A DNA stretch of 64,000 bases from Acidobacteriota bacterium (GCA_022340585.1 JAJDNS010000075.1:1-64000), one strand, 5' to 3'; shown: positions 8,135 to 17,017, counted from the stretch's first letter. A program made the numbers and translations. Notes: a model not told the origin generated them from the letters alone.

Positions 8135-9283
8135 CTACGGAGAGGGAGGGACGGATCCGGCGGTCCCGTCGACGGTCTCGAAGTCGACGGTCACCGGCTG
8201 GTCGCTGGGAGAAGAAAGGGTCACCGTGAGCTCGAGGATCTGGGAGCCGGAGTCGCCTTCGATCGTCGAGGAGTCGCCGACGGACAGGCTGGGAACCGGA
8301 GGCTGCCACCCGAGCTCGATCACTTCGAAATCACCGGCGGTCAGGCGACCGAATGCCGGGTTGAGGACGTCGTTGTCCCAGTCGGGGTCGAAGGCCCCAC
8401 TCACGTACATGTCGGAGCCGTTGTCGGCCACGATCAAGCCGTACGTCTTCATGGCCTGAAAGATCTTTCGCACGTTGGCGTCCGAGGTCACCGGGGCCAG
8501 ATCCACGTCGGCCCTCAGCCGCAGGCGGGCCCCCATGGGGAGGGCCCCAACCGTGCTCCCGGCGGTGTGAGAAGCCGGGTAGACGTGGCCGTTGGTGGCC
8601 CGGACCGTGACGCGCAGGGCGTGACGTATGGGGTCGGGACCGTACACCTCGTCGTACCGGACCAACCCGGGCAGGACGGCGAGACCGGCGGCATCGGCCG
8701 AGGTCCACCCCTCGGGCCGGCGGTCGTTGGTGCTCATGTCGAAGAAAGCGCCCGAGCCCGCTTCCCAGCCGCTGCCGTTCCAGAAGAGGTCGAACAGCTC
8801 GTAGAGATGGTTGTGGTCCCGATCCACGATCAGCATGTGGCGGTCGCCGCCAACGTCCTGGTTCCCCGGAGGGCCCCCCTCGATCCAGTAGGGCTCGGTC
8901 TTCGCCTCGTCCGGGATGGGATAGAAGGGAAAGCTCTCGCCAGTGTCGTGGTCCACGCCGTCGCTCTCGTCGCCGTAGTAGAAGCTCACCGCCCGCTTGG
9001 GCTCGACCCCGTCGACCACGACGTAGGGCATTCCGTAGATGTCCTGCCCGCCGGCGTAGCCGCCGAAGTCCGGGTGGAGTCCGCGCGAGGTCCCGATGAA
9101 CGAGACGTATCCGGCGGACCCGGGATCGACCGGTGCCTGCGAGATGTCGACGTTCCACCAGTTGCCGGCGGGGAAGAGAGGAAGCGGCACCCCCAGCGGT
9201 CCCCCCCGGGTGGCGTCGGCCAGCGCCCGATGGGCGGCTACCAGGGCCAGGACGAGCAGGACCGGGGCCACGAGGCGTCGCAT
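8135..9283 (-). CDS. Secreted protein with truncated C-terminal Calx-beta-like segment
   Basis: 382 residues from the ATG at 9283, which is followed by a signal peptide (LVAPVLLVLALVAAHRALA). The main body contains LFPAGNWWNVDIS, YVSFIGTSRGLHPDFG, YGMPYVVVDG and HMLIVDRDHNHLYELFDLFW, a conserved secreted region of unknown function. The tail (PSLSVGDSSTIEGDSGSQIL, then VDFETVDGTAGS) matches the first half of a Calx-beta repeat, a Ca-binding adhesion module, but it stops at PPSP after about 45 of the ~90 residues expected. TACGCT at 9291-9296 is a likely -10 very close to the start. Confidence 0.7.
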   Translation of the reverse strand: MRRLVAPVLLVLALVAAHRALADATRGGPLGVPLPLFPAGNWWNVDISQAPVDPGSAGYVSFIGTSRGLHPDFGGYAGGQDIYGMPYVVVDGVEPKRAVSFYYGDESDGVDHDTGESFPFYPIPDEAKTEPYWIEGGPPGNQDVGGDRHMLIVDRDHNHLYELFDLFWNGSGWEAGSGAFFDMSTNDRRPEGWTSADAAGLAVLPGLVRYDEVYGPDPIRHALRVTVRATNGHVYPASHTAGSTVGALPMGARLRLRADVDLAPVTSDANVRKIFQAMKTYGLIVADNGSDMYVSGAFDPDWDNDVLNPAFGRLTAGDFEVIELGWQPPVPSLSVGDSSTIEGDSGSQILELTVTLSSPSDQPVTVDFETVDGTAGSVPPSP

Positions 9284-9493
9284 GGGTCCAAGCGTAAGGC
9301 GGGCGGCGAGTGTCACCTGTGTCCACGCTCACACCCCCGGGCCTCACCAGGCCGGGCGCAGGGCTGGTGTTGCGATCGTGATCCGCCCCCCCTTGGTGGC
9401 CCATCCGGAGTGAAGCGCACGGCTCATGCGCGCCGCGGGCCCGATGGGCGACCCTGTGTGACGGCGTTTCGCGCCGGATCCAAGGAGGGCTCC
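9284..9493. promoter_or_regulatory. Divergent intergenic region between the Calx-beta protein and GH42 genes
   Basis: About 210 bp without a credible gene. On the minus side TACGCT (9291-9296) lies seven bases from the ATG. On the plus side AAGGAGGG (9482-9489) is a strong ribosome-binding site for the GH42 gene. I see no obvious operator or terminator hairpin. Confidence 0.35.
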
Positions 9494-11602
9494 ATGAGAT
9501 TTCTCCGTCCCCACCCCTGGCTCCCCACCGTGCTGACCCTGGCCGTCGTCCTCGTCACCGCCGTGGCGACCACGCCCCAGGACCTGGGCACACTCGGCCC
9601 TGAGGGACAGATCTACGTGGGCGCCGACTACTACCCGGAGCACTGGCCGAAGGACCGCTGGGCCTACGATGCCCAGCTGATGCAGGAGGCCGGCTTCAAC
9701 GTCGTCCGTCTGGCCGAGTTCGGATGGGTCCTCATGGAGCCCGAGGAGGGGCGCTTCGACTTCGCCTGGCTGGACGAAGCCATCGAGACCCTCGCCGCCC
9801 GGGACGTCAAAGTCATCCTCGGGACGCCGACCGCGGTGATGCCGGCCTGGGTCGCGCGCAGGTACCCCGAAGCCCTGGCCATGAAGCCGGACGGGACGCG
9901 CGTCGTGTGGGGCGGGCGCAAGAACAACTGCTTCTCGAACGAGGACTACCGACGGCTGTCCGCCGGCATCACCCGGGCCATGGCGGAGCACTACAAGGAC
10001 CACCCGAACGTCATCGGGTGGCAGACCGACAACGAGTTCGGGGGCACCGACTGCCGGTGTGACCGCTGTCGGGCCCGGTTCCAGGATTGGCTGCGGCGCA
10101 AGTACGGGACCCTCGACGAGCTGAACCGGGCCTGGGGCACGCACTTCTGGGGGCTCAAGGTCCAGACCTGGGACGAGATCACGATACCCGACTCCCGCGA
10201 AGGAGAGTGGGCGATCTCCAACCCCAGCGCGAGCCTCGACTGGATGCGCTACACCTCCTGGCTGAACGTGGACTTCCAGGCGGAGCAGGTGCGGATCATC
10301 CGCGACCTGTGCCCCGACCACCAGTTCGTCACCCACAACTTCATGGGTCTGTTCCAGAACATGGACTACTACGAGCTCGCGAGGGACCTCGACTTCGTGA
10401 GCTGGGACAACTACCCGGTGTTCTCCGACTGGGCGAAGCCGGGCATCTCCTACGCCGCGTCGTTTGCCGCGGACGTCATGCGCGGCCTCAAGAGGAAGAA
10501 CTTCTGGATCATGGAGCAGAGCGCGGGTCCCCTGGGCTGGGGGACCTTCTCCCGGAACCTGCGCCCGGGGGAGATCCGGAAGATCGCCTACCAGCAGCTG
10601 GCCCACGGCGCCGACGCCCAGATCTGGTTCCGCTGGCGCACCTGCACCGCGGGCCGTGAGCAGTACTGGCACGGGCTCCTGGGCCACGACGGCAAGCCGG
10701 GCCGCCGCTACCAGGAGGCGGCTCAGGTCGCCAAGGAGTACGCGAAGCTGGAGGACGACCTGGCCGCAACCACCGTGAAGTCCGACGTGGCGGTCATCTA
10801 CGACTACGACAGCATCTGGGCCCTGCGATTCCAGCCCGGGTTCGAAGGCAACAGCTTCCAGGGGGCCGTGGCCCGGTACCAGCGGGCCCTCTTCCGGGCC
10901 GGGGTGAACGCCGACATGGTGCGCCCCGGCGCCGATCTCTCCGGGTACCGGCTCGTTCTGGCTCCCGCCCTTCACGTGCTTCCGGACGATCTGGCCGCCC
11001 AGCTCGTGGCCTTCGTCGAGTCCGGGGGCGTGCTCCTGGCCGACGCCCGGACCGGGGTCAAGGACGAGACGAACCGGGCCCACGCACGGACCCTGCCCGG
11101 CCTGCTCACCCCGGCCCTGGGCATCGAAATCGCGGAGTACGAGTCGCTCGGGGCCGTCGAGTACGCCGTCCAGGGTAAGGACCCGCTCGCCGGCACGTTC
11201 ACCGCGACGTCGTACGCGGACTGGGCCGCCCCGAAGGAGGCGGACGTGATCGTCGGGTACGAAACCTGGCCGGTGAAGGACTTCGCCGCGGTGACCCGAC
11301 ATTCCCACGGCGAGGGTCACGGCTGGTACGTCGGGACGGTGATGAAGGAGGAGGCGTTCTACGACCGCCTGGTGGGGGCGCTGCTGGCCGACGCCGGGGT
11401 GGACGCGGTGGTGGACCCGCCCGAAGGGGTGGAGGTCTCGGTGCGCCAGGGCGAGGGACGGAGTCTGCTGTTCGTCATCAACCACACCGAGGGGACGCAA
11501 ACCGTCTCCGTGCCCGCGGGGAAGGAGCGCCTCCTCGAGGGCGGGACGACCGGCGAGACTCTCGACCTCGAGGCCTACGGCGTCGCCGTCATTCGGCTCT
11601 AG
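9494..11602 (+). CDS. Secreted GH42 family glycoside hydrolase (beta-galactosidase-like)
   Basis: 702 residues from an ATG with the Shine-Dalgarno AAGGAGGG; the signal peptide spans residues ~10-28. The GH42 TIM barrel begins IYVGADYYPEHWP. The acid/base Glu is E181 (TDNEFGG) and the nucleophile is E341 (WIMEQSAG). Cysteines at 146 (NNCFSNED), 187, 189 and 192 (DCRCDRC) match the zinc cluster of GH42 enzymes. The barrel is followed by the trimerisation/glutamine-amidotransferase-like domain (VAVIYDYDSIWALRFQPG; LADARTGVKDETN) and a small C-terminal beta domain. Most GH42 enzymes are cytoplasmic, so the export signal suggests periplasmic degradation of galactosides. The downstream lipoprotein may be co-transcribed. 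Confidence 0.93.
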   Translation: MRFLRPHPWLPTVLTLAVVLVTAVATTPQDLGTLGPEGQIYVGADYYPEHWPKDRWAYDAQLMQEAGFNVVRLAEFGWVLMEPEEGRFDFAWLDEAIETLAARDVKVILGTPTAVMPAWVARRYPEALAMKPDGTRVVWGGRKNNCFSNEDYRRLSAGITRAMAEHYKDHPNVIGWQTDNEFGGTDCRCDRCRARFQDWLRRKYGTLDELNRAWGTHFWGLKVQTWDEITIPDSREGEWAISNPSASLDWMRYTSWLNVDFQAEQVRIIRDLCPDHQFVTHNFMGLFQNMDYYELARDLDFVSWDNYPVFSDWAKPGISYAASFAADVMRGLKRKNFWIMEQSAGPLGWGTFSRNLRPGEIRKIAYQQLAHGADAQIWFRWRTCTAGREQYWHGLLGHDGKPGRRYQEAAQVAKEYAKLEDDLAATTVKSDVAVIYDYDSIWALRFQPGFEGNSFQGAVARYQRALFRAGVNADMVRPGADLSGYRLVLAPALHVLPDDLAAQLVAFVESGGVLLADARTGVKDETNRAHARTLPGLLTPALGIEIAEYESLGAVEYAVQGKDPLAGTFTATSYADWAAPKEADVIVGYETWPVKDFAAVTRHSHGEGHGWYVGTVMKEEAFYDRLVGALLADAGVDAVVDPPEGVEVSVRQGEGRSLLFVINHTEGTQTVSVPAGKERLLEGGTTGETLDLEAYGVAVIRL

Positions 11603-11642
11603 GTTGGGGTATCGTGGCGGTGGATCGGATGACGAGGTGAGC

Positions 11643-12875
11643 ATGCGCGTGCGAATGATCCTGGTGGCCGCGGGAGCGGCCCTGACCCTGGCGTGTGGCC
11701 CGGCCCCGGCGCCGGCCCCCTCTGACGGCCTGCCCCGGTATCGGGAGGACGTCGAACTCCTGAAGGCGAACGTCCAGGTCGTCGAGCTGGCCGACGACGA
11801 CGGGGCTCGTGTGGCCATCGTTCCCGTCTTCCAGGGGCGCGTCATGACCAGCACCGCCACCGGTCCGGACGGTTGGAGCCTCGGCTGGATCAACGGGGAG
11901 CTGATCACCTCCTGGGAGACTCTGGCCCACATCAACCCGTACGGGGGCGAGGACCGCTTCTGGCTCGGACCCGAGGGCGGGCAGTACGCCGTCTTCTTCG
12001 AGAAGGGTGCTCCCTTCGACCTGGAGCACTGGCAGACCCCGCCTCTCATCGACACCGAGCCCTTCGAGCTCATGGCGGCCAGCGCCAGCCGCGCCGTCTT
12101 CCGCCGGCGTGCATCGCTGGCCAACTACTCCGGCTTCGTCTTCGATCTCCAGATCGACCGCACCGTCCGTCTGCTCGGCGAGGGCGACGTCCGGTCGAGC
12201 TTCCGGGTGGACGTGCCCGACGGCGTGGACTTCGTGGCCTTCGAGAGCGAGAACCGGCTGACGAACACCGGCGAGAAGCCCTGGGAGAAGGAGACGGGAC
12301 TCCTCTCGATCTGGATTCTGGGGATGTTCCCTCCCTCCGAAGGGGCCACCGTGGTGATTCCGTTCATCCCGGGTCCCGAGGAGGACCTGGGGCCAGTCGT
12401 GAACGACGCCTACTTCGGCAAGGTGCCCGCCGACCGACTGATCGTCGGCACCGAGCGTCTCTTCTTCCGCGCCGACGGCCAGTACCGGAGCAAGATCGGC
12501 CTCTCGCCGTCTCGCGCCACCTCCGTCTGTGGCAGCTACGATCCAGAGCGAGGGGTGCTGACCCTGGTGGAGTTCACCATCCCCCTGGAGGCCCACCACT
12601 ACGTCAACTCGATGTGGGAGATTCAGGATGAGCCCTATGCCGGGGACGTGGTCAACTCCTACAACGATGGCCCCCCGGAGCCGGGGGCGAAGCCGATGGG
12701 GCCCTTCTACGAGCTAGAGTCCTCCTCGCCGGCCCTCGAGCTGGGGCCGGGCGAGTCGTACGTGCACGTGCACCGCACCGCCCACTTCCAGGGCAGCGAG
12801 GAGGCCCTGGACCCGATCGCTCGCGCCGCTCTCGGGGTCGGGATCGCCGAGATCAAGGCCGCGTTCGGGGACTGA
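11643..12875 (+). CDS. DUF6786-like lipoprotein, predicted carbohydrate-associated
   Basis: 410 residues from the ATG at 11643. The signal peptide ends in a lipobox (LTLAC, Cys18), so it is lipid-anchored. The body is beta-rich, with VAIVPVFQGRVMTSTATG, WINGELITS, HINPYGGEDRFWLGPEGGQY and FESENRLTNTGEKPW. This pattern resembles DUF6786 proteins and loosely the aldose-epimerase-like beta-sandwich. The placement 40 bp after a GH42 enzyme supports a role in sugar handling, but no catalytic residues can be assigned. TATCGT at 11610-11615 could give it its own promoter. Confidence 0.6.
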   Translation: MRVRMILVAAGAALTLACGPAPAPAPSDGLPRYREDVELLKANVQVVELADDDGARVAIVPVFQGRVMTSTATGPDGWSLGWINGELITSWETLAHINPYGGEDRFWLGPEGGQYAVFFEKGAPFDLEHWQTPPLIDTEPFELMAASASRAVFRRRASLANYSGFVFDLQIDRTVRLLGEGDVRSSFRVDVPDGVDFVAFESENRLTNTGEKPWEKETGLLSIWILGMFPPSEGATVVIPFIPGPEEDLGPVVNDAYFGKVPADRLIVGTERLFFRADGQYRSKIGLSPSRATSVCGSYDPERGVLTLVEFTIPLEAHHYVNSMWEIQDEPYAGDVVNSYNDGPPEPGAKPMGPFYELESSSPALELGPGESYVHVHRTAHFQGSEEALDPIARAALGVGIAEIKAAFGD

Positions 12876-12887
12876 CCCGGGTCCCGA

Positions 12888-13091
12888 CTACTTGTGGCGG
12901 CGCCCGCGCGGCCTCGGTTTGCGCTTCCCCTCGCCACCGTCGGCGGGTGGGTCCTCGCCGGCGTGGCGGAAGTAGAGGTGATAGGCGCAGTCGGGACCCA
13001 CGATGCGTCGCGCTTCCTCCAGCGGCAACGAGACCTTGCCCAGCAGAATGAGCCGCTTGTAGCGGGCCAGGGTCAGGCGCTCGTCGGTCAC
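12888..13091 (-). CDS. Small basic protein, unknown function
   Basis: 67 residues. It starts at a GTG (13091) overlapping the deacetylase stop by 4 nt (GTGA), so it is translationally coupled. The sequence opens TDERLTLARYKRLILLGKVS, continues LEEARRIVGPDCAYHLYFRH, and ends in a Lys/Arg-rich tail (KRKPRPRGRRHK). There is no signal peptide or membrane segment. The basic tail could bind nucleic acid or anionic polymer, but nothing firmer can be said. Support comes mainly from the overlap and good codon usage. Confidence 0.5.
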   Translation of the reverse strand: MTDERLTLARYKRLILLGKVSLPLEEARRIVGPDCAYHLYFRHAGEDPPADGGEGKRKPRPRGRRHK

Positions 13092-13939
13092 CGCCGCTCC
13101 GTGCCCGGCGAGGAGCCGCGCTGCTCCAGGACGTACTCGGCGACGGCGACCACGGTGTCGACCCAGATCCCGTTGGCGGGATCGAGGACGTAGCGGGCGA
13201 GGGCGTCCAGGGTCTCCAGGGAGGTCGCCTGCGGACCGGTGTCGGCCATCTCGTGCCCGGCGAGGATGAGCCAGCGCCCTTCCTTCGCCGCCTCCTCGAT
13301 CAGCGCCCGGAGCTCCTCGAACGACTTGCCGTCCGACTCCACCCCCTGGAGCTGCGACATGTCGCAGATCCAGGGGTCGTTCGCGCTCTCGCCGAGCCAG
13401 CCCCGGCCGGTGCGGAACGATCGGGCGATCAGAGGCACGTAGCTGCGCACGTCGAGGCCGCGCCCCACGAAGCTCTGGCCGCACGGGTAGGCGAAGCTGA
13501 CGGCGCGGACGCCGAGCAGGTGCTCGATGCCCCGGCTCGCCTCGTCGACGTCGAGAGCCATTCGTTCCAGGGTGTAGTCCTCCAGGGCGTTTTCCCGTGA
13601 GAAGGCGTAGTTGCCGGTGCAGGGGTGAGTCAGTGAGTGATTGCCGATCTCGTGCCCGGCCGCCACCGCTGCCTTCCAGGCGTCGAGCCGCGGCGCCAGG
13701 CCCCGGGGGGAGACGTAGAACGTGGCCTTGAGTCCGTGCCTTTCCAGCAGGGGGATCCCGGCGTCGGGCTGGCTCCGCCGGGCATCGTCGAAGGTCAGAC
13801 TGAGGGCCACGCGCCGGCCGTCGGGCCAGGCGAACCGCTCGGCTCGGTCGGAGGCCGGATCGTACTGGGCGAAGGCCAGGCGCGCAAGAAGCAGGATTCC
13901 ACAGACCAGCGGGGTCGAGCCGACGAAGAAGATACGCAC
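13088..13939 (-). CDS. Exported polysaccharide deacetylase (NodB/CE4 domain)
   Basis: 283 residues from the GTG at 13939. This start is preferred because GGGAGGGAG lies just upstream and because a TAGAAT promoter element (13968-13973) overlaps the alternative ATG at 13969. The signal peptide ends LARLAFA. CE4 motifs are visible: LTFDD (residues 48-52), HEIGNHSLTH (metal His101 and His105), FAYPCG and LILAGHEM. The enzyme removes N- or O-acetyl groups from a polysaccharide in the periplasm or outside the cell. A small basic protein follows with a 4-nt overlap. Confidence 0.88.
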   Translation of the reverse strand: MRIFFVGSTPLVCGILLLARLAFAQYDPASDRAERFAWPDGRRVALSLTFDDARRSQPDAGIPLLERHGLKATFYVSPRGLAPRLDAWKAAVAAGHEIGNHSLTHPCTGNYAFSRENALEDYTLERMALDVDEASRGIEHLLGVRAVSFAYPCGQSFVGRGLDVRSYVPLIARSFRTGRGWLGESANDPWICDMSQLQGVESDGKSFEELRALIEEAAKEGRWLILAGHEMADTGPQATSLETLDALARYVLDPANGIWVDTVVAVAEYVLEQRGSSPGTERR

Positions 13940-14043
13940 CGCTCCCTCCCGTGTCCTGAAGGCCGCCATTCTACCGCTTGCCCTACACCCCGGCGACCGT
14001 CCGGCTATCATCGAACCTGCGGTGCCAGGAGGCGCCCCGGACG
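13940..14043. promoter_or_regulatory. Divergent promoters of deacetylase (-) and epimerase operon (+)
   Basis: The minus strand carries TAGAAT at 13973-13968, 28 bases from the GTG of the deacetylase. The plus strand carries GGCTATCATCG with TATCAT at 14006-14011, 32 bases from the ATG of the epimerase. Both fit the TAnnnT pattern repeated across the window. Confidence 0.4.
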
Positions 14044-15084
14044 ATGAGAGTGACGTCACTACCACTGCCCGACCGCATCGAGGACGTCGCTCACCTCGAG
14101 CAGGTGATGACGACCCCGTCACCTGCAGTCGTGGAGGACCTCGCGGGCGTCGACGGCGACCTCCTCGTTCTCGGGGTGGGGGGAAAGATGGGGCCAACGT
14201 TGGCCCGTCTGGCGCGGCGCGCCGCGCCCGGGAAGCGCGTCGTCGGGGTGGCCCGCTTCTCGGATCCAGCGGTGCGCGCCTCGCTCGAAGAGAACGGCGT
14301 CGAGTGCCTCGCCGCCGACCTCCTCGACCCCTCGGCGGTGGCCCGGCTGCCCAACGCCGCCAACGTCGTCTTCATGGCCGGACGCAAGTTTGGCTCGATT
14401 GGGAGCGAAGACCTCACGTGGGCCATGAACGTCCTCGTGCCGGCCCACGTGGCGGAGCGGTATGCGGAGTCGCGTCTCGTCGCGTTCTCGACCGCGTGCG
14501 TGTACCCGTACGTCCCGGTGGCCAGAGGCGGCGCCGACGAGACGACCCCGACGACCCCGCCGCCCGGGGAGTACGCGGCCTCCTGCGTCGGGCGCGAGCG
14601 GGTGATCGAGCACCTCTCCCGGGCCCACCGGACGCCGGGACGTCTGCTCCGGCTCTCCTACGCCATCGACATGCGGTACGGCGTGCTTCACGACCTCGGG
14701 ACGAGGATCCTCGCCGGACGCCCGATCGACGTCACCATGAGCCACGTGAACGTCATCTGGCAGGGCGATGCGAATGAGGTGGCGCTGCGGGCGCTGGCGC
14801 ACTGCACGACCCCGACCGCGGCCCTCAACGTGAGCGGCCCCGAGATCCAGAGCGTCCGGTCGCTCGCCGACCGGCTCGGCGCCCAGCTGGGTCGGGCTCC
14901 GGTGTTCTCGGGCGAAGAAGCCCAGGACGCCTGGGTGATCGACTGCTCGGAGATGACCCGGCTCTTCGGCCCGCCGCGAGTGCCGATCGAGCGGCTGATC
15001 GCGTGGCAGGCCGACTGGCTCCGGCGCGGATTGCCGGGCCTCGGCAAGGACACCCACTTCGAGAGGCGCGATGGCCGCTACTGA
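14044..15084 (+). CDS. NAD-dependent epimerase/dehydratase family protein lacking the catalytic Lys
   Basis: 346 residues, an extended short-chain dehydrogenase fold. The nucleotide-binding loop is VLGVGGKMG (residues 42-50), followed by VARFSD, ADLLDP and the strand VAFSTACVYPYVP. The expected YxxxK motif reads YAASC (Tyr177, Cys181), so the usual Lys is missing. It heads an operon with a GNAT protein (14-nt overlap) and a DapA-like aldolase. The substrate is unknown, and a sugar-derived catabolic pathway is likely. The start ATG at 14044 follows a TATCAT element at 14006-14011. Confidence 0.8.
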   Translation: MRVTSLPLPDRIEDVAHLEQVMTTPSPAVVEDLAGVDGDLLVLGVGGKMGPTLARLARRAAPGKRVVGVARFSDPAVRASLEENGVECLAADLLDPSAVARLPNAANVVFMAGRKFGSIGSEDLTWAMNVLVPAHVAERYAESRLVAFSTACVYPYVPVARGGADETTPTTPPPGEYAASCVGRERVIEHLSRAHRTPGRLLRLSYAIDMRYGVLHDLGTRILAGRPIDVTMSHVNVIWQGDANEVALRALAHCTTPTAALNVSGPEIQSVRSLADRLGAQLGRAPVFSGEEAQDAWVIDCSEMTRLFGPPRVPIERLIAWQADWLRRGLPGLGKDTHFERRDGRY

Positions 15085-15940
15085 CGCGCCCGGGGTCCGG
15101 GACCTGGGGCTCGACGACCTCGCCCAGGCGGTGACGCTCTCGGCCTCGGTGGGTTGGAACCAGGTGGAGGCGGACTGGCGTCTCTTCCTCGATCTCGGCC
15201 ACGCGGTGGGTGTGGACGACGACGAGGGCCGACTCGCGGCCACCGCGGCCACTCTCCCGTCGGGACCGGGTCTCGCCTGGATAAGCATGGTGATCGTGCG
15301 CGAGGACCGCCGTCGACGGGGGATCGCGACCGCTCTCCTGAAGCGCTGCGCCTACGAGATCAGCGCCAGCGGGCGCGTACCCGGGCTGGACGCGACGCCC
15401 GCCGGGCGCGAGGTGTACCTCCGTCTGGGGTTCCAGGACAGCTGGACGCTCGCGCGCTGGCGGCGGGTGGGGGTCGCGCCGATCGCTCCGGCAGAGTCCT
15501 CCTCCGCCCTGCGCGTGCGCCCGATCGAGGGCCGCGACCGGGCCGCCGTCCTGCGCCTGGACGCGCCGGCCTTCGGGGCCGATCGGAGTCCGCTGCTTGC
15601 CCGGCTCCTGGAGCGGTCCTCCGCATTCGCGGCGGTGGCGGAGGACGAGTCCGGACCGCGCGGGTTCGTTCTCGGCCGGGACGGCCGCGCCACCACCCAC
15701 CTCGGGCCCCTGGTCGCCGAGAGCGAGGACGTCGCCCGGGCGCTCGCCCGCCACGCCCTCGGCCGGATCACCGGGAGCGTCACCGTCGACGCCGCCGACG
15801 CGGCCGCCGGCTTCACGGACTGGCTGGCCGCGAGCGGGTTCGGGCGGGAGCGTCCCTTCACCCGCATGTACCGAGGCCGGTCCGAGCCCTTCGGGGCGCC
15901 CGGCCTCACGTTCGCGGTCGCCGGCCCCGAGCTCGGGTAA
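15071..15940 (+). CDS. Two-domain GNAT family N-acetyltransferase
   Basis: 289 residues overlapping the epimerase by 14 nt. The N-terminal GNAT domain (residues ~10-135) has the acyl-CoA loop as EDRRRRGIATALLKRC and the following LRLGFQDSW. The C-terminal half (VRPIEGRDRAAVLRLDAPAFGADRSPLL; VTVDAADAAAGFTDWLAASG) matches the Acetyltransf_18 domain found after GNAT domains in YitH-like proteins. It presumably acetylates a small amine. The operon with an epimerase and a DapA-like enzyme suggests an amino- or sugar-acid substrate, which is only an inference. Confidence 0.8.
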   Translation: MAATDAPGVRDLGLDDLAQAVTLSASVGWNQVEADWRLFLDLGHAVGVDDDEGRLAATAATLPSGPGLAWISMVIVREDRRRRGIATALLKRCAYEISASGRVPGLDATPAGREVYLRLGFQDSWTLARWRRVGVAPIAPAESSSALRVRPIEGRDRAAVLRLDAPAFGADRSPLLARLLERSSAFAAVAEDESGPRGFVLGRDGRATTHLGPLVAESEDVARALARHALGRITGSVTVDAADAAAGFTDWLAASGFGRERPFTRMYRGRSEPFGAPGLTFAVAGPELG

Positions 15941-15952
15941 CGGAGGAGAACG

Positions 15953-17017
15953 ATGGGCTTCAGGACGTGGCCGGAGTGGCCCGAATCCATCGACCGCACC
16001 TTCCGCGAGGGAACGGTCATCCCCGCTCACCTGCTCGCGCTCGCTGCCGACCGTCGCCTCGACGTCCGCCGCCAGCGGGCCCTCACCCGCTACTACCTCG
16101 ACGCCGGCGTTGGGGGCCTCGCCGTCGGCGTGCACTCGACCCAGTTCGCCATCCGCGAGGTGGGCCTGTACGAGCCCGTGCTGCGTCTCGCCGCGGAGAC
16201 GACCGCCGAGTGGGCGAAGCGCCCGACGGTCCTCGTCGCGGGCGTTGCCGGCCCCACTGCCCAGGCGGCGGCCGAGGCGGAGACCGCGCGCGGCCTCGGG
16301 TACCACGTGACCCTGGTCAGCCTCGCCGCCCACCGGGGCGCGTCCGAGGACGACCTCGTGGAGCACTGCCGGGCGGTAGCCGCAGTCATGCCGGCGATGG
16401 GCTTCTATCTCCAGCCCGCGGTGGGCGGGATCGCGCTCTCCGCGCGCTTCTGGCAGCGCCTGGCTGGCCTCGACAATGTCGTCGGGGTGAAGATCGCGCC
16501 ATTCAACCGCTACCGGACACTCGACGTCGTGCGTGGTCTCGTCGAGGCGGGCGCCCACGAGCGGGTGGCCCTCTACACCGGCAACGACGACCACATCGTC
16601 CTCGACCTCGTGACTCCCTTGGTCGCGCGCCGGGGGAACGAGGACGTCACCGTGAGGATCAAGGGCGGTCTCCTCGGCCACTGGAGCGTGTGGACCCGGC
16701 GGGCAGTGGGGCTCCACGCGCGGATCCGCCGGGCGGTCGCGGCCGGGACCGTGGACGAGGAGATTCTCGCCCTCGACGCGAGAGTGACGGCGATGAACGC
16801 GGCGCTCTTCGACGTAGCCCACGAGTTCCGCGGCTGCATCGCGGGGTGCCACGAGGTGCTGCGCCGGCAGGGCCTTCTCGAGGGGACCTGGTGCCTGGAT
16901 CCCGACGACACCCTCTCCCCGGGGCAAGCGGAGGAGCTCGACCGCGTCACTGCCGCCTGGCCGGAGCTCACGGACGACGACTTCGTACGCCAGAATCTCG
17001 GCCGCTGGCTGGGCTGA
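15953..17017 (+). CDS. Dihydrodipicolinate synthase (DapA)/N-acetylneuraminate lyase family protein
   Basis: 354 residues, longer than the ~295 of DapA. The (beta/alpha)8 fold is recognisable from LTRYYLDAGVGGLAVGVHST, VLVAGVAGPTAQA and VVGVKIAPFNRYRTLDVV, where Lys of VKI is the likely Schiff-base residue, and VALYTGNDDHIVLDLVTPLV. Family members are aldolases or dehydratases acting on keto-sugar acids or pyruvate adducts. An extra C-terminal region (~80 residues) is unusual. It lies 12 bp after the GNAT gene with the ribosome-binding site GGAGGA, as the third gene of the operon. Confidence 0.8.
   Translation: MGFRTWPEWPESIDRTFREGTVIPAHLLALAADRRLDVRRQRALTRYYLDAGVGGLAVGVHSTQFAIREVGLYEPVLRLAAETTAEWAKRPTVLVAGVAGPTAQAAAEAETARGLGYHVTLVSLAAHRGASEDDLVEHCRAVAAVMPAMGFYLQPAVGGIALSARFWQRLAGLDNVVGVKIAPFNRYRTLDVVRGLVEAGAHERVALYTGNDDHIVLDLVTPLVARRGNEDVTVRIKGGLLGHWSVWTRRAVGLHARIRRAVAAGTVDEEILALDARVTAMNAALFDVAHEFRGCIAGCHEVLRRQGLLEGTWCLDPDDTLSPGQAEELDRVTAAWPELTDDDFVRQNLGRWLG

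Noticed and set aside
9344-12124. 926-codon minus-strand open frame opposite the GH42 and lipoprotein genes
   Set aside because: A shadow of two recognisable plus-strand genes; no family motif and no sensible start.
13969-13969. ATG start for the polysaccharide deacetylase
   Set aside because: It overlaps a TAGAAT promoter element and lacks a ribosome-binding site; the GTG at 13939 has one and begins the signal peptide.
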